Position numbers and translations under genes: made by a program. This document shows positions 9,899 to 18,998 of a stretch of 64,000 bases of DNA, piece after piece (the first letter of the stretch is position 1; every line of letters begins with the position of its first letter). Source of the DNA: Rhizobium sp. 32-5/1 (GTDB taxonomy: Bacteria; Pseudomonadota; Alphaproteobacteria; Rhizobiales; Rhizobiaceae); the NCBI RefSeq assembly GCF_029537235.1, contig NZ_CP120639.1:496001-560000 (forward strand), in the 5' to 3' direction. Under the pieces are notes generated by a model that worked only from the letters and a program-made list of their open reading frames with translations, was not told where the DNA came from and did not search any database.

Positions 9899-10851
9899 CT
9901 GCGTTCCTTCCACGGCCGCAATATGCCCCATTCGTTGCTTGGATTGACCCAATAGAGCACTGGCAAGGCAATCCGTTGCAGCAGGATAAGTGCGCTTGAA
10001 ATTGCAAGAGCGGCCAGCGAACCACGCGGGACGGACTTGACCAGGAAGATTTTCGCGGCCTTCAGATCGATCTTCCCGAGCTGCAGGAAATCGTCTCCGC
10101 GCGCATAGTCCAGTTTCTCCGCGCAGAAGAGATTATAGGCCGCATCGCGGTGCTTTGGAGCAGCGTCGAAGGTCTTTTTCAGATCGTCGGATCCACCGGT
10201 ATAGGCATTGGTGAAGACGAACTCGCTTTCGTCGAAACCGGCTTCCGGCCCGACGCCGAAAACGTGGCGCTGGGTCTGCGATATTTGTCGCGCCAGAAGA
10301 AGGTGATTGAAACTGCGCCGCGCCCCGAGCTTCGGCGAAGGATACACATCTGAAAAAATCTCGCTAACCATGCCTGCAACCGCCGGCACCTGAGTTACGT
10401 TAGAGATCCATAGGGGGCGGAATTGGTTGCGTAGGAAAAGGAAAAAGCACGTCAACCCGTAGAGAACCCAGCTCAGTCCCTGGCTGCGGACCTCTGGATC
10501 CACCATCACGAGCCCTAGGTGCAGGACGCGCGTTCGCTTGCCGTTGAGCTTCAACTCCATCAGGGCCAGCGCGTTGAAAGCCACAGGTTTTCCTGTTCTC
10601 CGGTCATAAACGACGGTAATGACCGTGTCCTTGAGACGTTCCCGGTCGGAAGAGAAAACCCCATAAGTCAGGGACCCGGCGGTGAGCGTTTTGGCAGCGA
10701 TTGTTCGCAGATCGCCGCATAGACTATCCAGATCGGCGGCGCTCATCCAAAGGCCAGGACGTTCGACGATGCGCGATGTGAAGTCTGCACCCGCCTGCAT
10801 GCGAAAATTGAGGTTCCTCTGCGACAAGGAACGGAGATAGGCGCCGATCAT
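9895..10851 (-). CDS. GNAT-like acyltransferase, first gene of the ThiF operon
   Basis: 318 residues. The central segment LGLVMVDPEVRSQGLSWVLYGL has the V-x-P-x-x-R-x-x-G-L form of an acyl-CoA binding loop in GNAT proteins, preceded by strands such as TVITVVYDRRTGKPVAFNAL. A hydrophobic stretch near residues 282-302 (LAALAISSALILLQRIALPVLYW, split by few polar residues) could be a membrane anchor. I recognise no exact family. An AGGAGA ribosome site lies upstream of the ATG at 10851. It begins the operon; its stop overlaps the ThiF start. Confidence 0.6.
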   Translation of the reverse strand: MIGAYLRSLSQRNLNFRMQAGADFTSRIVERPGLWMSAADLDSLCGDLRTIAAKTLTAGSLTYGVFSSDRERLKDTVITVVYDRRTGKPVAFNALALMELKLNGKRTRVLHLGLVMVDPEVRSQGLSWVLYGLTCFFLFLRNQFRPLWISNVTQVPAVAGMVSEIFSDVYPSPKLGARRSFNHLLLARQISQTQRHVFGVGPEAGFDESEFVFTNAYTGGSDDLKKTFDAAPKHRDAAYNLFCAEKLDYARGDDFLQLGKIDLKAAKIFLVKSVPRGSLAALAISSALILLQRIALPVLYWVNPSNEWGILRPWKERR

Positions 10852-11322
10852 TCATGTCTCTCCTGCTCGGTAGAGACTTAAAGCTCAAAAGCTAATTTTT
10901 GCTGAGATTGTAATGGACCATGATAAATCGCGGCACGCACGGACAATCGTCGGTTCGAACCCTAGCTACTTAACAGATTCGAACTTTCGACCCTGTTATT
11001 TGTCGTGGAGAGCAAACAACTCAAGTGCGCCAGTTTGGAGAGGTCGGTCCTCGCGAACGATCGTCCCTATTCCGGTCGTAGCCGCTGTTCGTCCAAGCCG
11101 AAGAAAGACCGCCTGAGGGCGTGGCATCGGGAAGCTTGGAAGGAAAATATCGACGGTCAATCAATCACTAGTCAGACTACGGGATGATTTTTAGGCACGA
11201 CTCCCAGATCAAAGACTGATATTGATACTCATAACTCATACTGAAAGCTGATCTGTTCGCATTGATAATCAGCCTACATGCTGATAAAATATTCATCGTG
11301 GTCAGCTTACAGTCTGAGGTTA
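10852..11322. other. Intergenic region between the ThiF operon and the Xre-Fic pair
   Basis: The left part should hold the minus-strand operon promoter. At 10952-10961 there is a GGTTCGAACC decamer, a self-complementary tRNA T-arm-like sequence, but no complete tRNA. The right 120 bp is AT-rich and carries the inverted repeat listed separately. No convincing gene was seen. Confidence 0.5.
11268..11285. promoter_or_regulatory. Operator-like inverted repeat upstream of the Xre-Fic pair
   Basis: ATCAGC (11268-11273) and GCTGAT (11280-11285) form a perfect 6-bp inverted repeat with a 6-nt spacer. Further AGCTGAT and GTCAGC half-sites lie on either side (about 11246 and 11301). The position 38 bp before the Xre-type gene suggests autoregulation, as in toxin-antitoxin loci. 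Confidence 0.5.
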
Positions 11323-11787
11323 ATGCATGAAAAGCGACAATCGAAAGAGGGGCGGCTGCGACTAGATGAAAGACTTCAAGCACTCCAACCTGTTGACCGG
11401 TTCAGGGCGCCTCCAAAGGGATGGGTGCGCGCAATACGCGACGCGCTCGGGATGACGGGCGCGCAGCTCGGCACACGCATTGGCGTGCGACCTCAAACTG
11501 TTGAAGCCATCGAGAAGTCGGAAGCCGCAGGCACGATCCAACTCGACACCTTACGTCGCGCAGCTGAGGCGCTGGATTGCACGCTCGTCTACGCCCTCGT
11601 TCCAAACAGTTCACTTGAGGCAGTCATCGAGGCGCGCGCGCGGAAAATCGCAACGCGCGAGCTTCAGCGCGTCGCGCATACGATGCGGCTCGAAGCTCAG
11701 GGCACGGGCGATTCGGACTTCGAATCTCGCGTCCAAGCATACATTCGCGACAGACTCTCCGAGCGCGGCCTCTGGAACGAGACATGA
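11323..11787 (+). CDS. 'Mobile mystery protein A' (Xre-type HTH, probable antitoxin partner)
   Basis: 154 residues from the ATG at 11323. An Xre-type helix-turn-helix is seen at about residues 40-90 (WVRAIRDALGMTGAQLGTRIGVRPQTVEAIEKSE), followed by RRAAEALDCTLVYALVP, which is diagnostic for the mobile-mystery A family. Its stop overlaps the Fic gene as ATGA. Family knowledge: the A/B pair travels with mobile DNA in many proteobacteria and is thought to act as an antitoxin-toxin unit, with A as regulator. An inverted-repeat operator lies upstream. Confidence 0.85.
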   Translation: MHEKRQSKEGRLRLDERLQALQPVDRFRAPPKGWVRAIRDALGMTGAQLGTRIGVRPQTVEAIEKSEAAGTIQLDTLRRAAEALDCTLVYALVPNSSLEAVIEARARKIATRELQRVAHTMRLEAQGTGDSDFESRVQAYIRDRLSERGLWNET

Positions 11788-12380
11788 CGGACCTATTTCG
11801 GGAGCCTGAGGACGCCACACCCCTTCAGCCAAATGAGCGCGAGGGACTGCTTCAGACATGGATAACACACCGTCGCGACCTCAACGAAGCGGAACAAGAA
11901 AACATTGTAGAAGGTGCGGCTTGGGTGCGCGGCCGCCGGCGGATATCGCTTGAGCGAATGCTCAACGAAGACTTCATCAGAACACTGCACAAGCGGATGT
12001 TCGGAGATGTCTGGGCGTGGGCCGGCACCTTCCGAACGACGGAGCGCAACATCGGCGTCGGGGGTTACAGTGTCGGAGCGGAGCTTGCAGGCTTGTTGAG
12101 CGACATCCGTTACTGGATCGAGCACGAGACATTTCCGCCGGATGAGATTGCGATAAGGTTCCACCATCGCCTAGTCGCGATCCACCCGTTTCCGAATGGA
12201 AATGGCCGCCACGCTCGCCTGACGGCCGACCTTCTGATCGAACGTCTTGGCGGCGAGCGTTTCAGTTGGGGCAGCAGCAGTCTGGGCGACGTCGGCGAAT
12301 TACGCGCTCAATACGTCGCAACCCTGCGTGCAGCAGACAATCATGATATAGCGCCGCTGCTGGAATTCGCGCGCACCTAA
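11784..12380 (+). CDS. 'Mobile mystery protein B' (Fic-domain protein, probable toxin)
   Basis: 198 residues. The Fic core reads HPFPNGNGRHAR at about residues 134-145. Canonical active Fic proteins have HPFx[D/E]GNGRxxR. Here the acidic metal-binding residue is Asn while the catalytic His and the GNGR loop are kept. The upstream W-G-T-F-R (WAGTFRTTERNIG) block that orients the target is present. The gene overlaps its partner by 4 nt. AMP transfer or another nucleotidyl or phosphoryl transfer is expected for the fold, but the N-for-D/E change may alter it. Confidence 0.85.
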   Translation: MTDLFREPEDATPLQPNEREGLLQTWITHRRDLNEAEQENIVEGAAWVRGRRRISLERMLNEDFIRTLHKRMFGDVWAWAGTFRTTERNIGVGGYSVGAELAGLLSDIRYWIEHETFPPDEIAIRFHHRLVAIHPFPNGNGRHARLTADLLIERLGGERFSWGSSSLGDVGELRAQYVATLRAADNHDIAPLLEFART

Positions 12381-12396
12381 CAGGCGCCGCCTCGTT

Positions 12397-12421
12397 CGCC
12401 TTGACCCAATTCGAACCGTCG
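12397..12421. repeat. T-arm-like short repeat, imperfect copy
   Basis: 21 of 25 positions match the sequence at 18081-18107 (CGCCTTGA...TCGAACCGTCG). It begins 17 nt after the Fic gene. Related exact copies are at 18082-18103 and 31853-31874. Confidence 0.4.
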
Positions 12422-12490
12422 TCCCGACACTGCGCAAAAAGCTCAGCTGCCCGCTTATGCTGGCCGCTGAGCTCCACATAAACCACTTCA

Positions 12491-14121
12491 TCAATTGGAC
12501 TGAGTGAGTCCTCCGATCAAGTTTGGAAGACTATGCGTCGTCCGAATGAGATCAGCTGCCCGCTCCCCAATGACAACGCAGGGCGCCATCGTGTTGCCGG
12601 TGGTAATACGCGGCATGATCGACGAGTCTGCGATGCGAAGGCCATCGATGCAGTAGACCTTAAGCTCGTTGTCGACCACCGACATGCTGTCGCGTCCCAT
12701 CTTGGCTGTGCAGGATTGATGCCAGTAAGTGACGGCCGACTTGCGAATGAAATCGATCATGCCTGATCGATCTCTCGGGCCAGGCGCAGTTTCGCCGCTG
12801 ACGAGTGGCATAAAACCATCGCTATTGCCGAGTTCGCGACATAATTCCACCGCCGTCAAGGCGGCCGCCATGTCTTCTGGCGCGCTGAGAGAATTCGGTT
12901 CGATCAGGATCGGGTCATTGGTATTGGGGCCGGAAAGCCGCAATCGACCACGGCTTTTCGGCTGGGCGAGACCGTTAAACATCGTCCAGCCATGTTCCGG
13001 CGTTTCGAGGCCCGTCTCGATCGGTGACGGCACGGAGAACTCCAACTGGCACTGAAGAATGTCCGGCTGGGAAAGACGCGCGTCGCTTTTCCAGTAGAGT
13101 TTTGCTTCGCACCCGCTACCACCGACGGCTTCTGGTTTTCGATAGGCCCAGGTGCAGCCGAATGCGAGATGATCCTGATGATTGCGCCCAACGCCAGGTA
13201 GGTGCTGAACGACCGGAATACCGTGGGCCTGCAGCTCATCTTCCGGACCGATGCCTGACTGCATCAACACTTTCGGCGTGTTGATCGCACCAAGCGACAG
13301 CACCGTCTCACAACGCGCCGTGAACTGACGGCGCTCGCCATCGACAAGAACCTCGACCCCCGTCACGCGCTTGCCATCGAAGATCAGACGCGTGACCAGC
13401 GCGTCGGTCAGCACCGTCAGATTTGGCCGCGACATGAGCGGACGGACATAGGATCCAAAGACAGACTGCCGCTTCCCATCCCGGATCCGCAGCTCGGCGA
13501 TAGATGCGCCGCCCGGGCCCTCCATCATTTTACCGTTCGGACTATCGTAGACGGGAATGCCGATGGTAGATGCCGCACTTAACAAGGCCTCTGCGATCGG
13601 TTGGGGCGCCTGCGGCTGCGCTACATAGGCCGGTCCTCCCACGCCGCGACGCGTTGGGTCCGGAGCGCCCTGCCAATCTTCGATCCGGCGATAGTAGCCA
13701 AGGATAGACTGATAGCCCCACGCGTCATCGCCGGCTTCAGCGGCAAAGTGGTCCCAATCTCCCTTGTGTCCTCTGGCCCACACCATGACATTGATGCTCG
13801 AACCGCCACCGAGCCCTTTGCCCATGCTGAGAGGAAGACGTCGACCGTCCAGGCCAGGTGCCGGTTGCCCGACAAAGCCCCAGTCCCGGCTCGAGCCGAG
13901 ATTGAGCGGCCACTGCGCAGGGTTTGTAACAGTCTCGGCCGCATCGTCTCCCCTGCCTCGAGCAGCAGGACGCTTGCGTTTCCATCCTCTGCCAGTCGCG
14001 CGGCAACAACGGAGCCGCTGGACCCTGCGCCGCAGACGATGAAGTCGAAAACATCACCGACATCGCTCTGAGGAATGGACGGATTTTCGGGTGAATTCTG
14101 TTCATGACTATTTAGCTTCAC
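12491..14121 (-). CDS. GMC family oxidoreductase (choline/alcohol dehydrogenase-like), frame broken at 13950-13953
   Basis: About 543 residues once repaired. The N-terminal FAD dinucleotide motif is FIVCGAGSSGSVVAARLAE, followed by the GMC signature GKGLGGGSSINVMVWARG and, near the C-terminus, the catalytic His region (SAVTYWHQSCTAKMG) and GNTMAPCVVIGERAAD. The frame breaks at a G4 run (minus strand, 13950-13953). A fifth G gives AGGDDAAETVTNPAQW and joins the two parts. The start is a GTG at 14121 because GGAGG lies seven nt before it. The substrate is undetermined; the gene stands alone. Confidence 0.8.
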
Positions 14122-14265
14122 GTGGTTACCTCCGTGAATGTATTGAGAGAAAGGTTCTCTGGATGCCGGTGCGAAGCCGCGCAATGGATGTCATTTAGAG
14201 ATCGAGCGATCTTTTACGTGTTCGTTTTGACCCTACCGCGACGGTTTCGTCGGACTTTACTTGTT

Positions 14266-14295
14266 GTCATCGGGAAGATGGACCGTCCCGATGAC
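14266..14295. terminator. Hairpin between the hydrolase and GMC genes
   Basis: GTCATCGGGA (14266-14275) pairs perfectly with TCCCGATGAC (14286-14295). It lies 11 nt past the minus-strand hydrolase stop. No U-tract follows, so it may be a weak or Rho-assisted end or an mRNA-stabilising hairpin. Confidence 0.5.
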
Positions 14296-14305
14296 TTGGC
14301 GTCCA

Positions 14306-15103
14306 TCACTGCTTCTTCGCCGAGACGGCTTTGGCGGCCTGGTCAATTGCATCGGCGACGACCTTCGGCTGCGTCATGAACAGGGCGTGGCTTGCCGAAA
14401 CCTTGGTGATCTTCGCCTTGATGCGCTCTGCCATGTGGATCAACATGGCCTGATCGAATGCCTTGTCTTCGGTCGCGATCACGGCCCAGCTTGGCTTTGT
14501 ACGCCAAGCAGCGTTTTCGAGCTTCGTGCCAAAGGCCGACATGTTGATCGGCACCTGAGAAGAGCTCATGAACGCGGCTTCTGCATCGCTGACGTCGTGC
14601 GCGAAACCGGCCTTGAACTTTGCCGGACTGACATAGCCAAAACCATCCTTTGTCGTCTCGATGACGAATTCCGATGCGGGGGCAAAGCCTTCGTATTGCT
14701 GTGCCGTCGTCTCGCCTGCATCTGGAGAAAGAGCGGAGACATAGACGAGGCCTGCAACCTTCGGATCGATGCCGGCCTCAGTGATGACCGTGCCACCCCA
14801 GGAATGTCCGACGAGAATGACCGGACCATCTTGCCGCTCGAGCGCACGCTTGGTGGCAGCAACATCGTCTGAAAGGGATGTCAACGGGTTCTGCACGATG
14901 GTGACGCGATAGCCGCGTTTGGTCAGATTGTCGTAAACACCCCTCCAGCCGGACCCGTCGGCAAACGCGCCGTGAACCAGAACGACGTTTTTGATGGATT
15001 GATCTTTAGGAATAATGTCGGCGGCGTTGGCCGCCGGCAGCGCAATCGACAGTGTGGCTGCAACTGCGACTGCGGAAATGGTGGTGATGGACCTGCGTGT
15101 CAT
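14306..15103 (-). CDS. Secreted alpha/beta hydrolase
   Basis: 265 residues. A cleavable signal peptide is clear: a basic start MTRRS, a hydrophobic core (AVAVAATLSIALPA) and ANAA. The fold motifs are VVLVHGAFADGSGW (oxyanion loop), nucleophile elbow GHSWGG and a late His (SASHALFM). It is a paralogue of the hydrolase at 30459-31172. GAGGAG lies before the ATG at 15103. It is divergent from an OhrR-like regulator across a promoter with two TATCGCGATA boxes, so it is probably induced when that regulator senses its signal. An esterase or related periplasmic role is inferred. Confidence 0.8.
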   Translation of the reverse strand: MTRRSITTISAVAVAATLSIALPAANAADIIPKDQSIKNVVLVHGAFADGSGWRGVYDNLTKRGYRVTIVQNPLTSLSDDVAATKRALERQDGPVILVGHSWGGTVITEAGIDPKVAGLVYVSALSPDAGETTAQQYEGFAPASEFVIETTKDGFGYVSPAKFKAGFAHDVSDAEAAFMSSSQVPINMSAFGTKLENAAWRTKPSWAVIATEDKAFDQAMLIHMAERIKAKITKVSASHALFMTQPKVVADAIDQAAKAVSAKKQ

Positions 15104-15122
15104 AACTTTCTCCTCAATAATT

Positions 15123-15197
15123 GCGATAACCATTATCGCGATATCAATTTACTGGCAGATTCCCGATTACACGTCAACCATAATTGTTATCGCGATA
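15123..15197. promoter_or_regulatory. Divergent operator region for the MarR/OhrR-type regulator
   Basis: The decamer TATCGCGATA occurs at 15134-15143 and 15188-15197, 54 bp apart. The first is also part of a perfect 7-3-7 palindrome, GCGATAA-CCA-TTATCGC (15123-15139). The boxes lie between divergent hydrolase and regulator genes, the usual place for control of both. Confidence 0.7.
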
Positions 15198-15246
15198 TTG
15201 GTTTTCGTGATAAGTTCGATTATACGGCTGTCTACAGGAGTTCAAA

Positions 15247-15714
15247 ATGACCCAACGCCATAACGATCCCCCGCCTCTGCACGACCAATTGTGCTATGCG
15301 ATCTACACCGCCGGCATCGCAATCCAGCGCGCATACAAGCCCGTTCTCGATGAACTTGGACTAACCTATCCGCAATATCTCGTTCTTAACGTTCTCTGGG
15401 CGGAGGACGAGCAAACCGTGGTTTCTATTGCAGACCGACTTGCTCTCGAGTCCAGCACGATCACCCCGCTTTTGAAGCGCCTTGAAACGGCCGGGCACTT
15501 ACGTCGGACGCGCAACGTGAACAACGAACGGCAGGTACTGGTTGGGCTGACAGACCAGGGCCGTGCGTTGCAACACAGGGCAGGCTGCCTCAGTGATACC
15601 TTGCTTGCAGCTTCGACGCAGACACCACCGGAACTCGCTGCGTTGAACCGCGACGTGCGGCATTTGCGTGACGCGATCTACTCCCAGATCGGCGGGTGGG
15701 ACACACCCGCCTGA
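15247..15714 (+). CDS. MarR/OhrR-type transcriptional regulator
   Basis: 155 residues with a winged helix-turn-helix (TYPQYLVLNVLW, then IADRLALESSTITPLLKRLE and wing residues). The N-terminal LCYAIYTAG contains the single cysteine at about residue 16 at the position of the peroxide-reactive Cys of OhrR proteins, followed by RAYKPVLDELGLTYPQY, also typical. OhrR proteins release DNA when the cysteine is oxidised by organic hydroperoxide. Here the target is a secreted hydrolase, not an ohr peroxidase, so the inducer may differ. Two TATCGCGATA boxes precede it. Confidence 0.85.
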   Translation: MTQRHNDPPPLHDQLCYAIYTAGIAIQRAYKPVLDELGLTYPQYLVLNVLWAEDEQTVVSIADRLALESSTITPLLKRLETAGHLRRTRNVNNERQVLVGLTDQGRALQHRAGCLSDTLLAASTQTPPELAALNRDVRHLRDAIYSQIGGWDTPA

Positions 15715-15742
15715 CCTGCAATGGCGTGAGGTGCCCAAATGC

Positions 15743-16522
15743 TCAAGCGGTCGGCACGGTCCCGCCGTCAATCACGTGCTCGGTTCCGGTAACCGACGCT
15801 GCTCGATCCGATGCAAGGAATGCAATCAGATCGGCGACCTCTTCCGGTTTGGCCGGTCGTCCGAGCGGTATGCCGCCGAGCGAGTTCATGATCACCTGCA
15901 CTGCGGCTTCGTACTCGATGCCGGCTTCCTTGGCGATGCGCAGGGCAAGACCATTGGCACCCGGATCGGCGATCCAACCGGGAGAGACCCGCACCACCCG
16001 GACGCCCTTCGGAGAAACCTCCTTGGAGATGCTCTTGCTGTAAGTGTTGAGAGCTCCCTTGGCCGAAGCATAGCCGGTCGTCGCCTCGGGTAGCGGAAGG
16101 TTTCTCTGGATCGACGTAACGTGGATGACGACACCGCTTCCCTGAGCGATCATCCCGGGAATGAGAGCGCGATCCAGTCTGACTGCCGGGAAGAAGTTGA
16201 GGTTGAACTCTTTCTCCCATTCGGCGTCGGTGAGCGCGGCAAAGCCGCCTGACGGGGCCGAAGAGCCGCCCAGCACGTTCACGAGGATGTCGAGGCCGCC
16301 GAGTTCTCGCTGCACCGCGTCAACGACGGTTTGAGCCCCCGTCGGGGTGGTCAGATCGGCTTCGACAAACGCCGCTCCCGAGAAGTCAGAGGGCTTCTTA
16401 CGAGCGGTGGTCAGTACGCTGGCGCCGAGCTCCTTGAACAGTGCCACGGTTGCAGCGCCGGCGCCCGAGGTTCCGCCGGTGATCAGGGCGCGACGGCCCT
16501 GCAAGGTGAGAAACGGTGTCAT
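15743..16522 (-). CDS. Short-chain dehydrogenase/reductase
   Basis: 259 residues with the NAD(P) motif TGGTSGAG at about residues 16-23, the NNAG-equivalent NVLGG, catalytic Ser in HVTSIQRN, and YASAK. The C-terminal [15 protein letters not shown] is typical of classical SDRs. NNAG is altered to NVLG, seen in a subset of these oxidoreductases. Its start overlaps the stop of the SnoaL-like gene as ATGA, so the two are coupled and divergent from a LysR gene that probably controls them. Substrate unknown. Confidence 0.8.
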   Translation of the reverse strand: MTPFLTLQGRRALITGGTSGAGAATVALFKELGASVLTTARKKPSDFSGAAFVEADLTTPTGAQTVVDAVQRELGGLDILVNVLGGSSAPSGGFAALTDAEWEKEFNLNFFPAVRLDRALIPGMIAQGSGVVIHVTSIQRNLPLPEATTGYASAKGALNTYSKSISKEVSPKGVRVVRVSPGWIADPGANGLALRIAKEAGIEYEAAVQVIMNSLGGIPLGRPAKPEEVADLIAFLASDRAASVTGTEHVIDGGTVPTA

Positions 16523-16848
16523 ACGATGATCTCCAGTTCGGCAACCTTCTCGTTCGAGAGGACGAAGAAGAAGCGCAGATCGATCGGGCTGCCCGGGAAG
16601 TCGCCAACGGCATGGGCCGTCACCTGGGTTTTCTCGTTTTCGGTGGTAATGAAGAAGGGTTCCACCGTGTAACTGTATTGCTGACCTTCATCAGCCATCC
16701 ATGCGCGGATGGCATCACGGCCTCGGTGCGTGAGGCCTTTGTCTTTTACGATGCCGTTCTCGGTGAATGTGGCAGCGATCGCATCCGGGCTGCCTGTATG
16801 GTCGGCCTCGAAATACGCTTGGATGCCCTTGGGTAGTTTGATTGTCAT
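16519..16848 (-). CDS. SnoaL/NTF2-like small protein
   Basis: 109 residues from MTIKLPKG. The cone-shaped NTF2 fold pattern is visible: an N-terminal helix ([20 protein letters not shown]), [20 protein letters not shown] and alternating strands to the end. Such proteins bind small hydrophobic ligands or act as isomerases or hydrolases. It is translationally coupled to the downstream SDR by an ATGA overlap and lies divergent to a LysR regulator. Confidence 0.75.
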   Translation of the reverse strand: MTIKLPKGIQAYFEADHTGSPDAIAATFTENGIVKDKGLTHRGRDAIRAWMADEGQQYSYTVEPFFITTENEKTQVTAHAVGDFPGSPIDLRFFFVLSNEKVAELEIIV

Positions 16849-16985
16849 TGGTTCCTCCAATCCTAATTCAGCCTCCGCCAGCTGAGGGCGCCGCCCCTTG
16901 AGAGGTCGATGAAGGCAATCTAAGGCAAGCCGGTTGACACGATAACTAGGATAAAGAAGGATGCGGAATCACGAAAAGAGGGATA

Positions 16986-17882
16986 ATGACGCGTTCTGGT
17001 CTTGTCGATCTGGATGCCGTTCTCAGCATCGCGCGCCTGGGCTCGTTCAGGGCTGCCGCGCTTGAGCTCGGTATGTCCACCACAGCATTAAGCAATGCCG
17101 TTGCAAAGCTTGAGCAGCGTCTCGGCGTTCGCCTGTTCAACCGTACAACGCGTAGCGTCTCGCTCACCGACGCGGGAAAAATCTTTGCCGAGCGGGTTGG
17201 ACCGGCAATGACGGATATCCACGATGCTATGCTCACTGTCCAATCTCTCCAGGAAACTCCGGCTGGCACATTGCGCATCAATGCCTTCGCGACAGCAGCA
17301 CGCGAGGTGATGGAACCGCTCATATTGTCGTTCATGCAGCGCTACCCTCAGGTGAATATCGATCTGGTCACGGAGGGACGGATCGTCGACATTGTTGCGG
17401 CGGGGTTCGACCTGGGCTTGAGGCCGGCCGATCTGGTGCCGAGCGACATGATCGCCGTGTCGCTTGGTTTGAAGCGCAGCAATGCTGTTGTCGCATCACC
17501 AGACTTCCTGCGCACGCATGGCACGCCAACCGTACCAGCCGACCTGTATCGGTTTCGCTGCATCCGCGCGCGTCTTCCCAACAACGCGTTGTTTCGGTGG
17601 AAATTTGAAAAAGGCGGGAATGCTGTCCAGATCGATGTGCACGGCTCGATTACCCTCGACGAACCAAGCCTTGTCAGGATAGCGGCGCAAAATGGAGTGG
17701 GCCTGGGATACGTTATGGAGGCAGATGTGCGCGATGACATTGCGGCCGGGCGACTAGTGCGCGTTCTGGAGGACTGGACTCCCTCACTGGCGCCATTAGC
17801 TTTATACTACCCCGGCAGGAAGAATCCGCCGGCTGCGTTCAGCGCATTCATTCAAGCTGCCCGGGATTTTGCGAAGGGGTAG
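16986..17882 (+). CDS. LysR family transcriptional regulator
   Basis: 298 residues. The N-terminal helix-turn-helix reads [50 protein letters not shown] (in parts, residues 10-60), followed by a substrate-binding-like effector domain ending in [12 protein letters not shown]. It lies 137 bp from the divergent SnoaL-SDR pair, the classic arrangement for a LysR activator and its target. Inducer unknown. Confidence 0.85.
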   Translation: MTRSGLVDLDAVLSIARLGSFRAAALELGMSTTALSNAVAKLEQRLGVRLFNRTTRSVSLTDAGKIFAERVGPAMTDIHDAMLTVQSLQETPAGTLRINAFATAAREVMEPLILSFMQRYPQVNIDLVTEGRIVDIVAAGFDLGLRPADLVPSDMIAVSLGLKRSNAVVASPDFLRTHGTPTVPADLYRFRCIRARLPNNALFRWKFEKGGNAVQIDVHGSITLDEPSLVRIAAQNGVGLGYVMEADVRDDIAAGRLVRVLEDWTPSLAPLALYYPGRKNPPAAFSAFIQAARDFAKG

Positions 17883-18433
17883 TCGACCGGTGCTTAAATC
17901 AATGTCTTTCTCGACATAGGAGATACCCACCTAACGTCATCCGTCTTGCTGGGAAGAACAGTCCGGAAAATGACTTTTATCCGGACAGCGCCCTGCATCC
18001 CGCGTACGCGGCCGCTCGCTGAGATTTTAGATGTTCGGAAAATCAAATGGCAGGAAATGGCCAAATCAAGAGGCGCAGTTACCGCCTTGAGCGGAATCGA
18101 ACCGTCGGTTCCAGTTGTTTCAACTACTAAAGCATAGACCGATTTAAGCTGCTTGGAGATCAGACCGACATCTTGCTCGAGTTGTTGTCGCGCTCGAGTT
18201 CGTAGCCGCTCTTCTGCCCCTTAACAATTTCGCGCATTCCGGCGTATTCGACAGCCGAGCGATCCACGTCCAGCCGCTTGGCGCTGCTTCATAATGGCTG
18301 GAAGTGCCAGTCGGCAGAAGTCTGTAGATCGGCTCCAGCTGGGAGACGGCACCTCCCGTAACAATGGGAAGTTCGTAAGGCTGAAGTCCTATTTCGGCCA
18401 CACACTCGCCCCTGCGCTGGGGACCCGTGCCCG
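17883..18433. other. Gene-poor region with a T-arm-like repeat and a degraded coding remnant
   Basis: No intact gene. On the minus strand, 18290-18401 reads AEIGLQPYELPIVTGG in one frame and 18160-18290 reads RLDVDRSAVEYAGM in another up to a TGA at 18160. Both look coding and may be one short broken gene next to RidA. I cannot name the family. A 22-bp repeat lies at 18082-18103. Confidence 0.4.
18082..18103. repeat. T-arm-like 22-bp repeat, copy 1
   Basis: This 22-bp sequence (starting CCGCCTTGAGCGG and ending ATCGAACC) is identical to 31853-31874. Its reverse complement contains GGTTCGATTCC, the shape of a tRNA T-loop, but no full cloverleaf surrounds it. Confidence 0.5.
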
Positions 18434-18883
18434 TTAGATGATAACCACAGCGCGGAACGCAACTTCCACGAGTTGCTCACGGAACGCCAGTCCGGAAACC
18501 CCGATCAGGTTACTTGCCACTTGGGGCATCGCTGTTCCATACATCTCCTTTCGGACCTTCCCCGCCACCTCAAACGCTGCAGGGACATCTAGAACGTAAA
18601 TTGTCTCTTCGACTACGTCGTCCAGCGTTGCCCCAAATCGCGCGAGGAGCGCAGTTGCATTTTTGTAAGTCTGCCTCATTTGCTCTTCTATTGCCGAAAA
18701 ATCCACCGGTCTCCCGGCCGCATTCAACAGAGCCGGCGCAATCAGATTTCCTTGTTGGTCGTGGCTCAGCTGGCCGGAGAGATACACGGTATCCTTAACC
18801 TGTAAGGCCTGAGCATAACCGAACGCCGTTTCCCATGCGACACCGAAATTCTCGGTACGCTTTGCCGTGTGTAAATTGCTCAT
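18434..18883 (-). CDS. RidA/YjgF family protein
   Basis: 149 residues from MSNLHTAK; AGG lies eight nt before this ATG. The family traits are the YAQALQVKDTVYLSGQLSHDQQGN opening, the trimer core helix (QTYKNATALLARFGATLDDVVE) and the late AFREQLVEVAFRAVV. Standard RidA proteins hydrolyse reactive enamine/imine intermediates with an Arg near residue 105; here the matching segment is MPQVASNLIGVSGL, without that Arg, so it may be a non-archetypal RidA subgroup. It stands 115 bp downstream of the MFS gene on the same strand. Confidence 0.75.
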   Translation of the reverse strand: MSNLHTAKRTENFGVAWETAFGYAQALQVKDTVYLSGQLSHDQQGNLIAPALLNAAGRPVDFSAIEEQMRQTYKNATALLARFGATLDDVVEETIYVLDVPAAFEVAGKVRKEMYGTAMPQVASNLIGVSGLAFREQLVEVAFRAVVII

Positions 18884-18998
18884 TGCGTTCACCTTTTTGT
18901 TGAGTGTTTGCCGCAGCGATCAGATCGCCACCACCTTCGATGGACTTTGCCGCCTTCGGCCGCATCCTAGTCGCTTAAAAATTGAGTCATGCATCGCA

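Noticed and set aside
10913..11187. Small open frames and a tRNA-like GGTTCGAACC in the gap before the Xre-Fic pair
   Set aside because: No cloverleaf can be drawn around the decamer and the small frames have no ribosome site or family.
12262..12490. Minus-strand frame reading VYVELSGQHKRAAELFAQ between Fic and GMC genes
   Set aside because: It looks faintly coding but overlaps the Fic gene end and the T-arm-like repeat. I cannot identify it, so I do not call a gene.
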